Source: Pedobacter frigidisoli
Lineage (GTDB): Bacteria; Bacteroidota; Bacteroidia; Sphingobacteriales; Sphingobacteriaceae
Length of the DNA stretch: 64,000 nt
Reading direction: 5' to 3'
Assembly: GCF_004331675.1 (NCBI RefSeq)
Contig: NZ_SJSN01000001.1
Location: forward strand, 62,001-126,000
Position 1 is the first letter of the stretch; every line of letters begins with the position of its first letter. The position numbers were made by a program, and so were the translations under genes. The notes beneath the pieces are model-generated. The model was given only the letters and a program-made list of their open reading frames with translations, ran no database searches and had not been told where the DNA came from. Below, in pieces: positions 20,701 through 28,386 of the stretch.

Positions 20701-21400
20701 GACTAATATCCGGTACACCGTTACGTTGAGAATCTTCTGCCTTAACCAACGTCGATGATCCAGTAAAAAGTTTCCTATCTAACTGTTGATATCCTGTTGA
20801 AACAACGTTTACTTCCTTAAGTTGGTTTGCATCTTCCTCTATTGAGATATCAATTGTTGTTTTGCCATTTACGGCTACCTCGATAGTTTTGTAACCAATA
20901 GAAGAAAAAACAAGTGTTGCGCCGTCTTTTACCTTAATTTGATACTCTCCTACTGAATTTGTTGAAACTGCATTAGCAGCACCCTTTTCACGGATGCTAA
21001 CACCTGGCATGGTTGAGTTATCTTTTTTGTCTCTAACACGACCTTTAACAATAACATCTCTAGCAGTTGTAGAAGAGGTATTGATTTTAAGAACAACTTG
21101 GCTGCCTACTCTAGTGTAGCTAATATTCTTTTGTTTTAATTGTTCAAGAGACGCTTGAACTGACGTTAATTTAGATGGTACATCTAAAATCATAGTCTTG
21201 CTGATTTCAGAAGCATCGTAAACAAAACTTAACTTGTAAGCTTGTTCTATCTTCTTCAGATAGTTTTCTAATCTTTCGGGTTGCGAATTTGCTTGCTGTG
21301 CATCAGCTTTAGCCAAAACGCTCCAAAAGATTGCACACATAAGCATGGCCATTCGACCCCAACTTAATACAGCATTTCTTTTGTAGAAATTTCTCTCCAT
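17759..21400 (-). CDS. SusC/RagA TonB-linked outer-membrane transporter with STN domain
   Basis: The 1213-residue protein has a signal peptide ending near ADAQQ and an STN signalling domain at about residues 40-110. A carboxypeptidase-regulatory-like domain follows (VKGRVRDKKDNSTMPGVSIRE), then a plug with QLKEVNVVSTGY, a VDGI signature and AATAMYGARAMNGVIVVTTK, and a long beta-barrel ending SLKVGF. The STN domain means it should also signal to the FecR/sigma pair encoded just upstream. It imports an unknown ligand with its SusD partner. The length is normal for STN-bearing SusC proteins. Confidence 0.95.
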   Translation of the reverse strand: MERNFYKRNAVLSWGRMAMLMCAIFWSVLAKADAQQANSQPERLENYLKKIEQAYKLSFVYDASEISKTMILDVPSKLTSVQASLEQLKQKNISYTRVGSQVVLKINTSSTTARDVIVKGRVRDKKDNSTMPGVSIREKGAANAVSTNSVGEYQIKVKDGATLVFSSIGYKTIEVAVNGKTTIDISIEEDANQLKEVNVVSTGYQQLDRKLFTGSSTLVKAEDSQRNGVPDISRMLEGQVAGVSVQNVSGTFGAAPKIRVRGATSITGDNKPLWVVDGIILEDLVNISNDALSTGDANTLVGSSVAGLNPDDIESFNILKDAAATAMYGARAMNGVIVVTTKKGKNTEGTPRISYTGNFTTYLKPSYDNFDILNSADQMSVLIELENKGYFQHTTASRGSEGGAFYKMYNSLYDYNPSNDSFALRNDISSRNNFLQRYANANTDWFDVLFKNSLLQEHSMSINSGTEKFQTYASTSYLHDSGQTVGNSVDRFTGNFRANFKMSSKLSAEILMNGSVRDQRAPGTQERTSDPVYGKFSRDFDINPYSYALNTSRTMTAFDENGNREFFTRNYSPFNILHEIDNNYLTLGNIDFKVQGGIKYKIIPSLTYSVDGAYRFAKTERQHYILENANMVLAYRNTSDATTIGSNKFLYTDPANPYGLPESVLPEGGFYNTTTDNLKSYYFRQNLEFDKTFATDHRLNVFGSMEVRFADRQAENFDGVGYQYENGGIVNSAYKYFKWAQESGFPYFGMSNGYDRFSAFALRAAYSYKEKYSFNATTRYDGSNLMGKSRTARWLPTWNISGAWNIDQESFWPKNDIFSSARVRATYGLTANLGNANNSAAVFYNQITRRPYDNEKETATFISGLENSELTWEKTKELNLGADLTFLKDRINVTFDIYRKNIFDLIGNIKTSGIGGQFNKVANYADMTSKGIEFTVAGNAINNTDFRWRTQFNVAFNKNEITNLEVNPSIFTLVSADGGALLGHAQRGLYSIQFDGLDHDRGFPYYIDEAGKRSSYVNLQSNDISYLKYEGPNDPTFYGGFYNQFRYKNFSLSALLTFAAGNFVRLDATYQASYSDIYSMSKDMLNRWIMPGDEKFTNIPALLDPFDASQTIKDADGSTISARYPYNLYNFSTERVAKGDYIRFKQISLGYDVPKKITSKLHMANATISLIGNNLALLYSDKNLNGQDPEFFGSGGVALPIPKQYTLSLKVGF

Positions 21401-21443
21401 AGTTTGATTGTTCGGTTGTTTGATTAATTGGTTTATTTTTATT

Positions 21444-22409
21444 TTAAGGCGTTTTAAGGATTAGTTTATTTCTTCTTTTTATAATTTCTAAATTATAGGT
21501 TTGTTCCAAAACTGTTAAAATGTCTTTTAAGTCCTCATTCTTAAAAGTTGCATTAAACTTTTTGTTAACTCGTGTACCCGAAACGAAAGCAATTTCCACT
21601 CCATAGCAGCTGGATAGCTGTCTACAAACTTCTTCTAAAGGCGTATCTACAAATGTTAAGGCCTTGGTTATCCAAGAATCTGAGTTTTGGGATATCCTTG
21701 CCAAAAACTGTTTTTGCTCGATGTTATATGATAATCCTTGTCCTGCAGATAAAATGGAAGAAACGGCGTCCTTGTATGGTAAGAACATCACTCGGCCAGT
21801 TTTAACATCAAGATCAATTTTTGTTTTAGAAAAAGTTAGGTTGAAAGAAGTTCCCAAAACACTTACACGAGACTCGCCCATATTTACACGGAATGCATGT
21901 TTGGGATCTTTAGAAATGAGAAAGAATGCTCTTCCACTATCTAGGATTACATCTCTGGTTTGAGAGCCAAATTGAGTAGGATATTTTAATTCACTATTTT
22001 CAGCTAAAATAACCTTTGATCCATCTATTAAAGAAATGGTATCGGTTTGACCAGCATGAGTTTTAACAGTAAGCACTTCAGCGTTTTTTCTGGAATTAAA
22101 CATAAAAATGCCAATTCCTGCAATAATGATACTTGCTGCAATACCACCTAACCATTTAGAAAAATTCGATTTATGGGGAGCCAATGCCTTTAAAGAAAAC
22201 TTAAAGTTCTTTGCTGCTTGTTCCGTATTGAGTAATTCAAGCCTTGCAGATTTTGAAGAAAACTTCCAAATACGCTCTACTTCCTTGAAATAGAATTCAT
22301 TTTCTGGAGATGCAGCTCTTAAAGAAATTATTTCAGCATGAAGTAATTCATCCTGAGGATTATTTAAATACTGAACAATTAAGTTCAAGTATTCAGGTTG
22401 GTTAAGCAT
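21444..22409 (-). CDS. FecR family anti-sigma regulator (DUF4974)
   Basis: The 321-residue protein has an N-terminal cytoplasmic part, one membrane helix (about residues 87-104), a FecR domain (TISLIDGSKVILAENSELKY) and a C-terminal DUF4974 domain (VDTPLEEVCRQLSSCYGV). It should hold the adjacent ECF sigma factor inactive until the STN domain of SusC signals ligand capture. It lies between the sigma and susC genes in the same orientation, the standard arrangement for this trans-envelope pathway. Confidence 0.93.
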   Translation of the reverse strand: MLNQPEYLNLIVQYLNNPQDELLHAEIISLRAASPENEFYFKEVERIWKFSSKSARLELLNTEQAAKNFKFSLKALAPHKSNFSKWLGGIAASIIIAGIGIFMFNSRKNAEVLTVKTHAGQTDTISLIDGSKVILAENSELKYPTQFGSQTRDVILDSGRAFFLISKDPKHAFRVNMGESRVSVLGTSFNLTFSKTKIDLDVKTGRVMFLPYKDAVSSILSAGQGLSYNIEQKQFLARISQNSDSWITKALTFVDTPLEEVCRQLSSCYGVEIAFVSGTRVNKKFNATFKNEDLKDILTVLEQTYNLEIIKRRNKLILKTP

Positions 22410-22520
22410 GTAGTTAGTTTGTGTTGGTATTATCTAGACAAACATAAAACTAAAAACCCCTAGTCTTTTAAGAAATAAATTATTTTTTGTTGAAAATAGA
22501 ATGGAAAACAAGCTAGAAAG

Positions 22521-23123
22521 CTACAGCTGATAAGTATTTACTAATAAAAGAAAGCTCTTTCCTTTCTTATTTAGCTTCGTATCATTCAGAAACCGATCCC
22601 TTAAGATTTTTAAGGCATTACCGATATGATTTTCTACAGTTTTTTCGGATATACCCAATTGCAATGCGATTTCCTTATACTTTAAATGCTCAAAACGACT
22701 TAACTTGAACACTTTTTTACATTGAGAAGGAAGTTTGTCGATTTCTGCATGAAGTAAAATAATCATCTCATTCTCTTCTTCAAGATCTCTTAGATCACCA
22801 TCTGATAACTCAGTTACTAATTTTAGATGATGTTGCTCTATATTCTTTTGCCTGTTGATATAATTAATGGAAGCATTAATTACAGATTTGTATAAATAAG
22901 ATTTGATGGATTTAACTTCCGTAATGGTATAAGGATTCTCCCAAATTTTTAAGAAGACATCTTGTACGAGCTCTTCAGCTGTATAAACATCCTTAACATA
23001 CTTGTCGCTTGCCAATAAAAGTTTTTGAAAATAAGAAGTATAGAATTGGGTAAAGGTTGGCGTACGCCCCTTTTCTATTAGTGCAATTAAATCTCTTCCT
23101 GTTTCTATGCCTAAAACACCCAT
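22521..23123 (-). CDS. ECF RNA polymerase sigma factor
   Basis: The 200-residue protein has a sigma region 2 signature (TAEELVQDVFLKIWENP) and a region 4 helix-turn-helix (YKEIALQLGISEKTVENHIGNALKILRDRF). It is the Bacteroidota ECF type paired with FecR. It likely drives transcription of the susC, susD, metallohydrolase and DUF4302 genes when released. An alternative start a few codons in is possible, because the first methionine has no ribosome-binding support. Confidence 0.93.
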   Translation of the reverse strand: MGVLGIETGRDLIALIEKGRTPTFTQFYTSYFQKLLLASDKYVKDVYTAEELVQDVFLKIWENPYTITEVKSIKSYLYKSVINASINYINRQKNIEQHHLKLVTELSDGDLRDLEEENEMIILLHAEIDKLPSQCKKVFKLSRFEHLKYKEIALQLGISEKTVENHIGNALKILRDRFLNDTKLNKKGKSFLLLVNTYQL

Positions 23124-23228
23124 CTATCGTAAACCTTATTTAATAGAATTTGCTACTTCAATATTACAAATTAAAGCGCAAAAAGTTGTTTAAATAAGGA
23201 GTTTTAACGACAGATGATCAATTTTTGA

Positions 23229-23771
23229 TTAATATTGATAGTAAGGAGAAATCATCAAATAAACAACAACACCAGTAATGGCAACATATAGCCATAACGG
23301 AAAAGTAATTCTTGCGATTTTTCTATGCTTATCAAATCTTTGTGCCAGTGCCCTAACATAGGTAACCAATACCAATGGGATGATTACAATTGACAATAAA
23401 ATATGGGTTAACAAAATAAAGAAGTAAACAAATTTTATGGTTCCATCACCACCAAATTTTGTAGATGGTGTAGTCATGTGATAAGCGATGTACATCACGA
23501 GAAATAATAAGGAACAGCCAATGGCAGATTTCATTAAATTTTGATGTAATTGAATCTTTCCGTTTTTTATCGCCCATACGGCAACGATTAACAAAACAGC
23601 TGTTATGCCATTTATCGAAGCATAAATTGGCGGCAAGAAAGGTAGTGGCTGAGCATCGATTCCTAAATCCTTTAACTTAACTACAAATAAAAGCGCTACA
23701 GCAACAGGTATCAAAATGGAAAGAATGATAATCCATTTACTATATTTTTTTTCTATTGGAGAAGTTTCCAT
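23229..23771 (-). CDS. DUF420 membrane protein, oxidase maturation (CtaM-like)
   Basis: The 180-residue protein has about five membrane segments and conserved histidines in HQNLMKSA, YIAYHMTTPSTKFGG and LLTHILLSIVIIPLVL. This is the DUF420 family, whose Firmicutes member CtaM is needed for activity of heme-A-containing oxidases. It lies at the 3' end of the caa3 oxidase cluster, separated from the SCO gene by 159 bp that hold the heptamer array. Confidence 0.87.
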   Translation of the reverse strand: METSPIEKKYSKWIIILSILIPVAVALLFVVKLKDLGIDAQPLPFLPPIYASINGITAVLLIVAVWAIKNGKIQLHQNLMKSAIGCSLLFLVMYIAYHMTTPSTKFGGDGTIKFVYFFILLTHILLSIVIIPLVLVTYVRALAQRFDKHRKIARITFPLWLYVAITGVVVYLMISPYYQY

Positions 23772-23836
23772 GTAATGGTGAACTAAATTTATATGATATG
23801 TTAAATAAACTATTGCTAATTTGGTAACCCAATTTT

Positions 23837-23927
23837 AAAGACTAAAGACTAAAGACTAAAGACTAAAGACTAAAGACTAAAGACTAAAGACTAAAGACTA
23901 AAGACTAAAGACTAAAGACTAAAGACT
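23837..23927. repeat. Tandem heptamer array, 13 perfect copies of AAAGACT
   Basis: Positions 23837-23927 are 91 bases made of 13 uninterrupted AAAGACT units (AGTCTTT on the coding strand of the neighbours). The array starts 3 bp after the stop of the SCO gene and lies about 65 bp upstream of the DUF420 start. The complement carries TAG at each unit junction, so all three frames are closed within 21 bases. Perfect identity suggests active slippage or recent expansion. Confidence 0.95.
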
Positions 23928-23930
23928 AAC

Positions 23931-24626
23931 CTACCTACCGTCTTTGATATTCCTCAAGTATTCCGCAATTAATACCTTGATTTCATCCTCAAGCCTTAAT
24001 CTAGCTTCTGGGTTATCGGCTTCGTAAATTCCCCTTATGCGGTGTAGGTTATCGACAAGCAGAAGTTTATTGCTAATGATGAAACTCGATTTCTTCTGGC
24101 TTTGATCTGCAACCACATCAAGAAGCATCCCTTTTCTAATTAAGGGATAGGTTGCTGTGGTATCTCCAGTTAGTAAGTCCCACTTTCCTGGTTTTGCATT
24201 GTATTTGATCGCAAAATCTTTAATCACGTTTTTATCAACAGCATTTACAGATAAGCTTAAAAAACGAACCAAAGGTTTTTTTTCGTAGCTATCTGATAAT
24301 TGCTTGATATAATTATTCGTTCCTTGGCTGTTTGCATCAGTGTAAAACAAATTGATAACCGTTAGCTTATTTACTAAAGATTTCCAATTTACAACCTCTG
24401 CATTTTGATTGGTTAAATTAAAATCTGGAACTAAGTGGTAAATGGTATCAGGAATTTTGTTGCCCTTAACCGTATGAAAGGTTTTGGCAACAATCTTTTC
24501 TCCAAATATGGGAAGGCTTTTATACCTATTCTTGGCAAAGTGAGGCAATAAGTAAAAAAACAAAAATCCCGGTATAGCTAAAATGCTTACCAGGATTATT
24601 ACCTTTTTGATAGGGTTTCTTTTCAT
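23931..24626 (-). CDS. SCO/SenC-like thioredoxin-fold protein lacking copper-binding cysteines
   Basis: The 231-residue protein has an N-terminal membrane anchor (about residues 9-27) and the SCO-type layout (PDFNLTNQNAEVVNWKSL, LTVINLFYTD, VRFLSLSVNA). In SCO proteins the segment after the central strand carries CxxxC copper ligands. Here it reads FYTDANSQGTN (residues 94-104), and the whole protein has no cysteine. It sits between oxidase subunit IV and DUF420 genes, the usual SCO position. The fold assignment rests on context and general pattern. Canonical copper delivery looks impossible, so the role may be structural or degenerate. Confidence 0.78.
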   Translation of the reverse strand: MKRNPIKKVIILVSILAIPGFLFFYLLPHFAKNRYKSLPIFGEKIVAKTFHTVKGNKIPDTIYHLVPDFNLTNQNAEVVNWKSLVNKLTVINLFYTDANSQGTNNYIKQLSDSYEKKPLVRFLSLSVNAVDKNVIKDFAIKYNAKPGKWDLLTGDTTATYPLIRKGMLLDVVADQSQKKSSFIISNKLLLVDNLHRIRGIYEADNPEARLRLEDEIKVLIAEYLRNIKDGR

Positions 24627-24979
24627 TAATGATTCATCATGTGGATGTTTAAGAAACCACCTTCTATTAACATGAGTACAATAAAGTAACCAATGAAAAC
24701 GAATGAAACCGTTAATGCAAGTTGTAAACCTAACTTCTCATATTTTAAGTGCATGAAATAAGCAACAATATAAAAAGCCTTTACCAATGTTAAAACTATA
24801 TACATATAATTACCGTAATGTTGTGGTAAATGCATTATTGGAATAGCCCAAAGTGCTAGTGCAAATTCAATTGCAGTAATTATGGTTAAAATACCTGCAA
24901 CTTTCCAAATTTTAGCTTTATCCAATCCTGCATGTTCTCCATGCTCGTGTCCTTCTGTTGTATGTGAGTGATCTGACAT
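24626..24979 (-). CDS. Cytochrome c oxidase subunit IV
   Basis: The ATG at 24979 (MSDHSHTTEGHEHGEHAG) is chosen over an upstream in-frame ATG at 25033, which would overlap the subunit III gene. The protein has about 117 residues with a histidine-rich N-terminus and three membrane helices, ending LMIEGGFLNIHMMNH. This matches the prokaryotic subunit IV of caa3-type oxidases. Its last base is shared with the first base of the SCO gene, which shows tight coupling. Confidence 0.88.
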   Translation of the reverse strand: MSDHSHTTEGHEHGEHAGLDKAKIWKVAGILTIITAIEFALALWAIPIMHLPQHYGNYMYIVLTLVKAFYIVAYFMHLKYEKLGLQLALTVSFVFIGYFIVLMLIEGGFLNIHMMNH

Positions 24980-25004
24980 ATTAAATATTTTTATATAATT
25001 GAAA

Positions 25005-25712
25005 TTAAACCAAATAGAAAAATGTAAATACAAACACCCATACTAAATCTACAAAGTGCCAGTACAAACCAACTTTTTCTACCATTAAATAGTGACCTCT
25101 TTTTTCGAAAGTACCATTGATAGTCATGATTAAAATAATCACATTAATCATTACCCCACTAAATACGTGGAAACCGTGGAAACCTGTAATGGTGAAAAAT
25201 AGATTGGCAAATTGCTGTGCCGCAACTAAAGAAACAGGCCCATCGAATAAATGCTTTAATTCTTCAGCAGATGGAATAGTACCCCACCAAAAACCTTCGT
25301 GGTGTAAGTGGCTCCATTCTAAAGCTTGACAACCTAAGAACATAAATCCTAAAATAATGGTAGGAATCAACCAAGCAATTACTTCTTTTTTAACTCGACG
25401 ATGTCCAGCTTCTACCGCCATTACCATTGTAACGGAGCTTAAGATTAGAATAAAAGTCATGATACCCACAAATACTAATGGAGCACCAGTATCTATAACT
25501 CCTGGAATAGATTGGAAAACCAAATCAGGATCTGGCCATGTTAATTTTGAAAAACGCTGAGCGCCGTAGTAGATCAATAAAGATGAAAATGTAAAAGCAT
25601 CTGATAAGAGGAAAAACCACATCATGATTTTACCATATTCTACCGACCACGGAGAACGACCACCATTCCATGGTCCGGTTTTAACTTGATCTAATTGTGA
25701 TACTGCATTCAT
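25005..25712 (-). CDS. Cytochrome c oxidase subunit III
   Basis: The 235-residue membrane protein carries subunit III signatures: SPWSVEYGKIMMWFFLLSDAF near the start, ITGFHGFHVFSGV in the middle and YWHFVDLVWVFVFTFFYL at the end. It is one of two adjacent subunit III-type genes here and the longer of the pair. It packs beside subunit I in the oxidase. Confidence 0.93.
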   Translation of the reverse strand: MNAVSQLDQVKTGPWNGGRSPWSVEYGKIMMWFFLLSDAFTFSSLLIYYGAQRFSKLTWPDPDLVFQSIPGVIDTGAPLVFVGIMTFILILSSVTMVMAVEAGHRRVKKEVIAWLIPTIILGFMFLGCQALEWSHLHHEGFWWGTIPSAEELKHLFDGPVSLVAAQQFANLFFTITGFHGFHVFSGVMINVIILIMTINGTFEKRGHYLMVEKVGLYWHFVDLVWVFVFTFFYLV

Positions 25713-25743
25713 TTGGAAATAGTATAATAGTTTGTTAACAAAT

Positions 25744-26310
25744 TTAACGGTTCAAAAGTAAAAAAACATACAGATATATCCATAATATATCTATAAAATG
25801 CCAAAAAATAGAGGCGATTTCCATTCTATATTGGCTTTTTGCCAAGGGAATGTTTTTGTAACTGCCCATTAAGGCATTTGTAATTAAGAAAACACCTGCA
25901 ATAATGTGCAATAAGTGCATTCCAGAAACAACGTAAATAAAAGAAATAGCGGCATTGTTACCCACTAAAGTAGCGCCAGTATTAACCATACTGCCCCAAG
26001 CACTAAACTGCATCACACCGAAAGCAATGGCTAAAATTACAGTTACCCATAACATATTTCGTTGAAGACTGAAGTTTAATTTCTTAAGTGCTCTTGAAGC
26101 CAATATCAAAGTAATGCTACTAGCGATAATTACCAAGCTAGAGTAAATGAAAGCATCGGGCAAAACTAATCCATGCCCTTTACCTTTTGAAGCTGCAAAT
26201 ACCAAATAATAACTGGTAAAGCCTCCAAACATAATGGTAGATGATACCACAAACAACCAAACGATAAACTTTCGTGGTTTGGGATCAAATGTATCTTGGA
26301 TATTTTCCAT
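25744..26310 (-). CDS. Second cytochrome c oxidase subunit III-type protein
   Basis: The protein has about 188 residues from ATG 26310 (MENIQDTFDPKPRK); an in-frame ATG at 26322 is possible. Five membrane helices and the subunit III motifs VVSGMHLLHIIAGV and IASIFWHFIDILWIYLYVFLL are visible. It is paralogous to the neighbouring 235-residue subunit III. Paired subunit III genes are known in Bacteroidota oxidase clusters. Confidence 0.9.
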   Translation of the reverse strand: MENIQDTFDPKPRKFIVWLFVVSSTIMFGGFTSYYLVFAASKGKGHGLVLPDAFIYSSLVIIASSITLILASRALKKLNFSLQRNMLWVTVILAIAFGVMQFSAWGSMVNTGATLVGNNAAISFIYVVSGMHLLHIIAGVFLITNALMGSYKNIPLAKSQYRMEIASIFWHFIDILWIYLYVFLLLNR

Positions 26311-26325
26311 TGTTATAACCATAAA

Positions 26326-27234
26326 TTATTTCGCAATAAAATTTAATAATAAGCCCAACTGTACTGCTGGGATGTAAAAAAATGAACAGAACATCACACG
26401 TTTTGCATCAATCAATTCCCTGTTCAACAAAAGCTTAAGCGCTAACCAACTAAAAATTAGTCCGGCGATAAGCGATAAGCCGCCAATGTAATAACCCCCA
26501 AATCCGTAGAAAGTTGGTAATAAACTCACGGGAATTAAAATCAACGTAGTTAAAAAAGTCAGCAATGCTGAAGTCTTATCACGCTTTTTGGTTGGCAATA
26601 ATCTAAATCCTGCCTTTTTGTAATCATCATCCAAAACCCAAGCAATTGCCCAAAAGTGTGGAAATTGCCAAACAAACTGGATGAGAAAAAGAATTCCAGC
26701 AATGTAATAATCTATCTCATGAAACATTTCTGCTTTCAAACTACCAAAAGCAGCTAAGTAACCGATAAGTGGTGGCAAAGCCCCAGGAATGGCACCAACG
26801 AAAACTGCAATTGGTGATTTCCTTTTTAAAGGTGTATAAGCAAAGGCATATAATAAAATGGAGAATACCGATAGCAATCCTGTCTCCAGATTTAACTTTC
26901 CTAACAACCAAGTTCCTAAAAATGCCATAAAAACACCTATGATTAACCCTTGCCCCGTGGTCATTCTACCAGCAGGCATCGGACGGTCTTTAGTTCTCGA
27001 CATTAACTTATCCAAGTCTTTCTCTATAATTTCGTTAAAACAGTTTGCAGCTGCTGTAACTAAGAATCCTCCAGCAATTAAAATTAGCCAATTTCCCCAA
27101 TCTATATTGGGAATATGCCCTCTTCCAACCTGCATTTTCTGACCAATTAAAAACGAGATTGACGCAGAAAACACGACCGTAAACGATAGTCTGAATTTTA
27201 TAAGTTTAGAAAAATCTGAAAGTATTTGTTTCAA
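26326..27234 (-). CDS. ctaB: Protoheme IX farnesyltransferase (heme O synthase)
   Basis: The 302-residue membrane protein has the prenyltransferase aspartate motif NCFNEIIEKDLDKLMSRT followed by KDRPMPAGRM. It also has the second conserved region FVWQFPHFWAIAWVLDDDYKKAGF. It converts heme B to heme O, the precursor of the heme A used by the oxidase encoded alongside. It is 12 bp from the heme A synthase gene, which acts next in the pathway. Confidence 0.95.
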   Translation of the reverse strand: MKQILSDFSKLIKFRLSFTVVFSASISFLIGQKMQVGRGHIPNIDWGNWLILIAGGFLVTAAANCFNEIIEKDLDKLMSRTKDRPMPAGRMTTGQGLIIGVFMAFLGTWLLGKLNLETGLLSVFSILLYAFAYTPLKRKSPIAVFVGAIPGALPPLIGYLAAFGSLKAEMFHEIDYYIAGILFLIQFVWQFPHFWAIAWVLDDDYKKAGFRLLPTKKRDKTSALLTFLTTLILIPVSLLPTFYGFGGYYIGGLSLIAGLIFSWLALKLLLNRELIDAKRVMFCSFFYIPAVQLGLLLNFIAK

Positions 27235-27246
27235 TTTCCTTAAATA

Positions 27247-28305
27247 TTATTGTTTATAGGTACTTGTTCGGTAAACCAACAAATACAGATAAAACTGTAA
27301 ACTAAACAACAGCGTAGAAAACAAAATATGCAATGCTTGCGCTGCAGGTGGAAAAGCAATGTATGCCAATGCTAAACCACTTAATAATTGAATTAAAAGC
27401 GTAATTAATATAAATCTCGCTGTTAATAAGGGTGCTGCTTTTCCGCTAAAACGATCTATAACCATTTTATAAACAATACCATTTGAAATGATAACCAGTA
27501 TTGCCAAATCGCGATGATATGAAAATACGGAGCCAACATTTGTTATCCAATTTGCCTTATTTTCGTAGCCAAAAGACTTTGCGATAACATCAATGGCTTC
27601 TCTAACTTCAGTACCCAATACAATTTGAGCAATACTCAACAACACTGTAAACAATAAAAAGCCTTTTAACCATAATATGCGATACATAATTACAGATGGT
27701 GCTTTATTTAATTGCTTTGCATAATTGTAGGTATATATCGAAATAGCCAAAATAACCAAGGCCAAAAGCATGTGTACAGTAACTACCCATTGCAGCAGGT
27801 TTGTGGAAACTACAATGGATCCTAACCAACCTTGATAACCAACAACTAAAATATTTAAGATGCTCAGCACAATAATCCGCTTTGCTGTCTTTTTGTAAGT
27901 AAAAGAATAAATGGCTGTGAGCAGTAAAAATATGCCTGCTAAAACACCCATTAATCTGTTTAGATATTCAACCCAAGTTTTTGTCGGATTAAACTCTTCT
28001 GGTAAGGTGATGCTTTTATCATTTCTAATACTATCTGCCAAAGCCACTTTACCGATACTTTCTAGGTACTTGGCAAACTTCTCATTCTTCTTAATCCTAC
28101 CCGCTACATATTTTTCCTTATAATCTGCAGGCAGTTGAGATACGTTGGTAGGTGGTATATAACGATCGAAGCATTTTGGCCAATCCGGACAGCCCATTCC
28201 CGATCCTGTACTGCGTACAATACCACCGGCAAGTATAACCAATAGCGTAACTATGATGGTTATAAGATTTATCCTAATGAAACGTTGCTCTGATCTACTG
28301 ACCAT
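27247..28305 (-). CDS. ctaA: Heme A synthase (COX15/CtaA family)
   Basis: The 352-residue protein has eight or so membrane helices and the signatures GIVRSTGSGMGCPDWPKCF, TWVEYLNRLMGVL, VTVHMLLAL and ALHILFSTLLF, which hold the heme-ligating histidines. It oxidises the heme O methyl group to make heme A. It is next to ctaB and downstream of the subunit I gene. The conserved cysteine pair in the first loop (GCPDWPKC) is present. Confidence 0.94.
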   Translation of the reverse strand: MVSRSEQRFIRINLITIIVTLLVILAGGIVRSTGSGMGCPDWPKCFDRYIPPTNVSQLPADYKEKYVAGRIKKNEKFAKYLESIGKVALADSIRNDKSITLPEEFNPTKTWVEYLNRLMGVLAGIFLLLTAIYSFTYKKTAKRIIVLSILNILVVGYQGWLGSIVVSTNLLQWVVTVHMLLALVILAISIYTYNYAKQLNKAPSVIMYRILWLKGFLLFTVLLSIAQIVLGTEVREAIDVIAKSFGYENKANWITNVGSVFSYHRDLAILVIISNGIVYKMVIDRFSGKAAPLLTARFILITLLIQLLSGLALAYIAFPPAAQALHILFSTLLFSLQFYLYLLVYRTSTYKQ

Positions 28306-28320
28306 ATATCTTTTAAGATG

Positions 28321-28365
28321 AAAAGGGTATCCGGATAAGCAGAAACTTAATCAGATACCCCTTTT
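28321..28365 (-). terminator. Terminator-like hairpin after the subunit I gene
   Basis: On the coding strand, AAAAGGGGTATC (28365-28354) pairs with GGATACCCTTTT (28332-28321) across a loop of about 20 bases. It lies just downstream of the subunit I stop at 28387 and 16 bp before the ctaA start. It may attenuate transcription into the heme and subunit III genes. Confidence 0.6.
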
Positions 28366-28386
28366 AAATGATGTTAAAGCTTAAAA

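Noticed and set aside
23837..23927. Possible CRISPR array
   Set aside because: Units are 7 bp with no spacers; it is a simple tandem repeat.
24980..25033. Upstream start for the oxidase subunit IV gene
   Set aside because: It would overlap the subunit III stop and add a non-homologous aromatic segment; MSDHSH at 24979 is the natural start.
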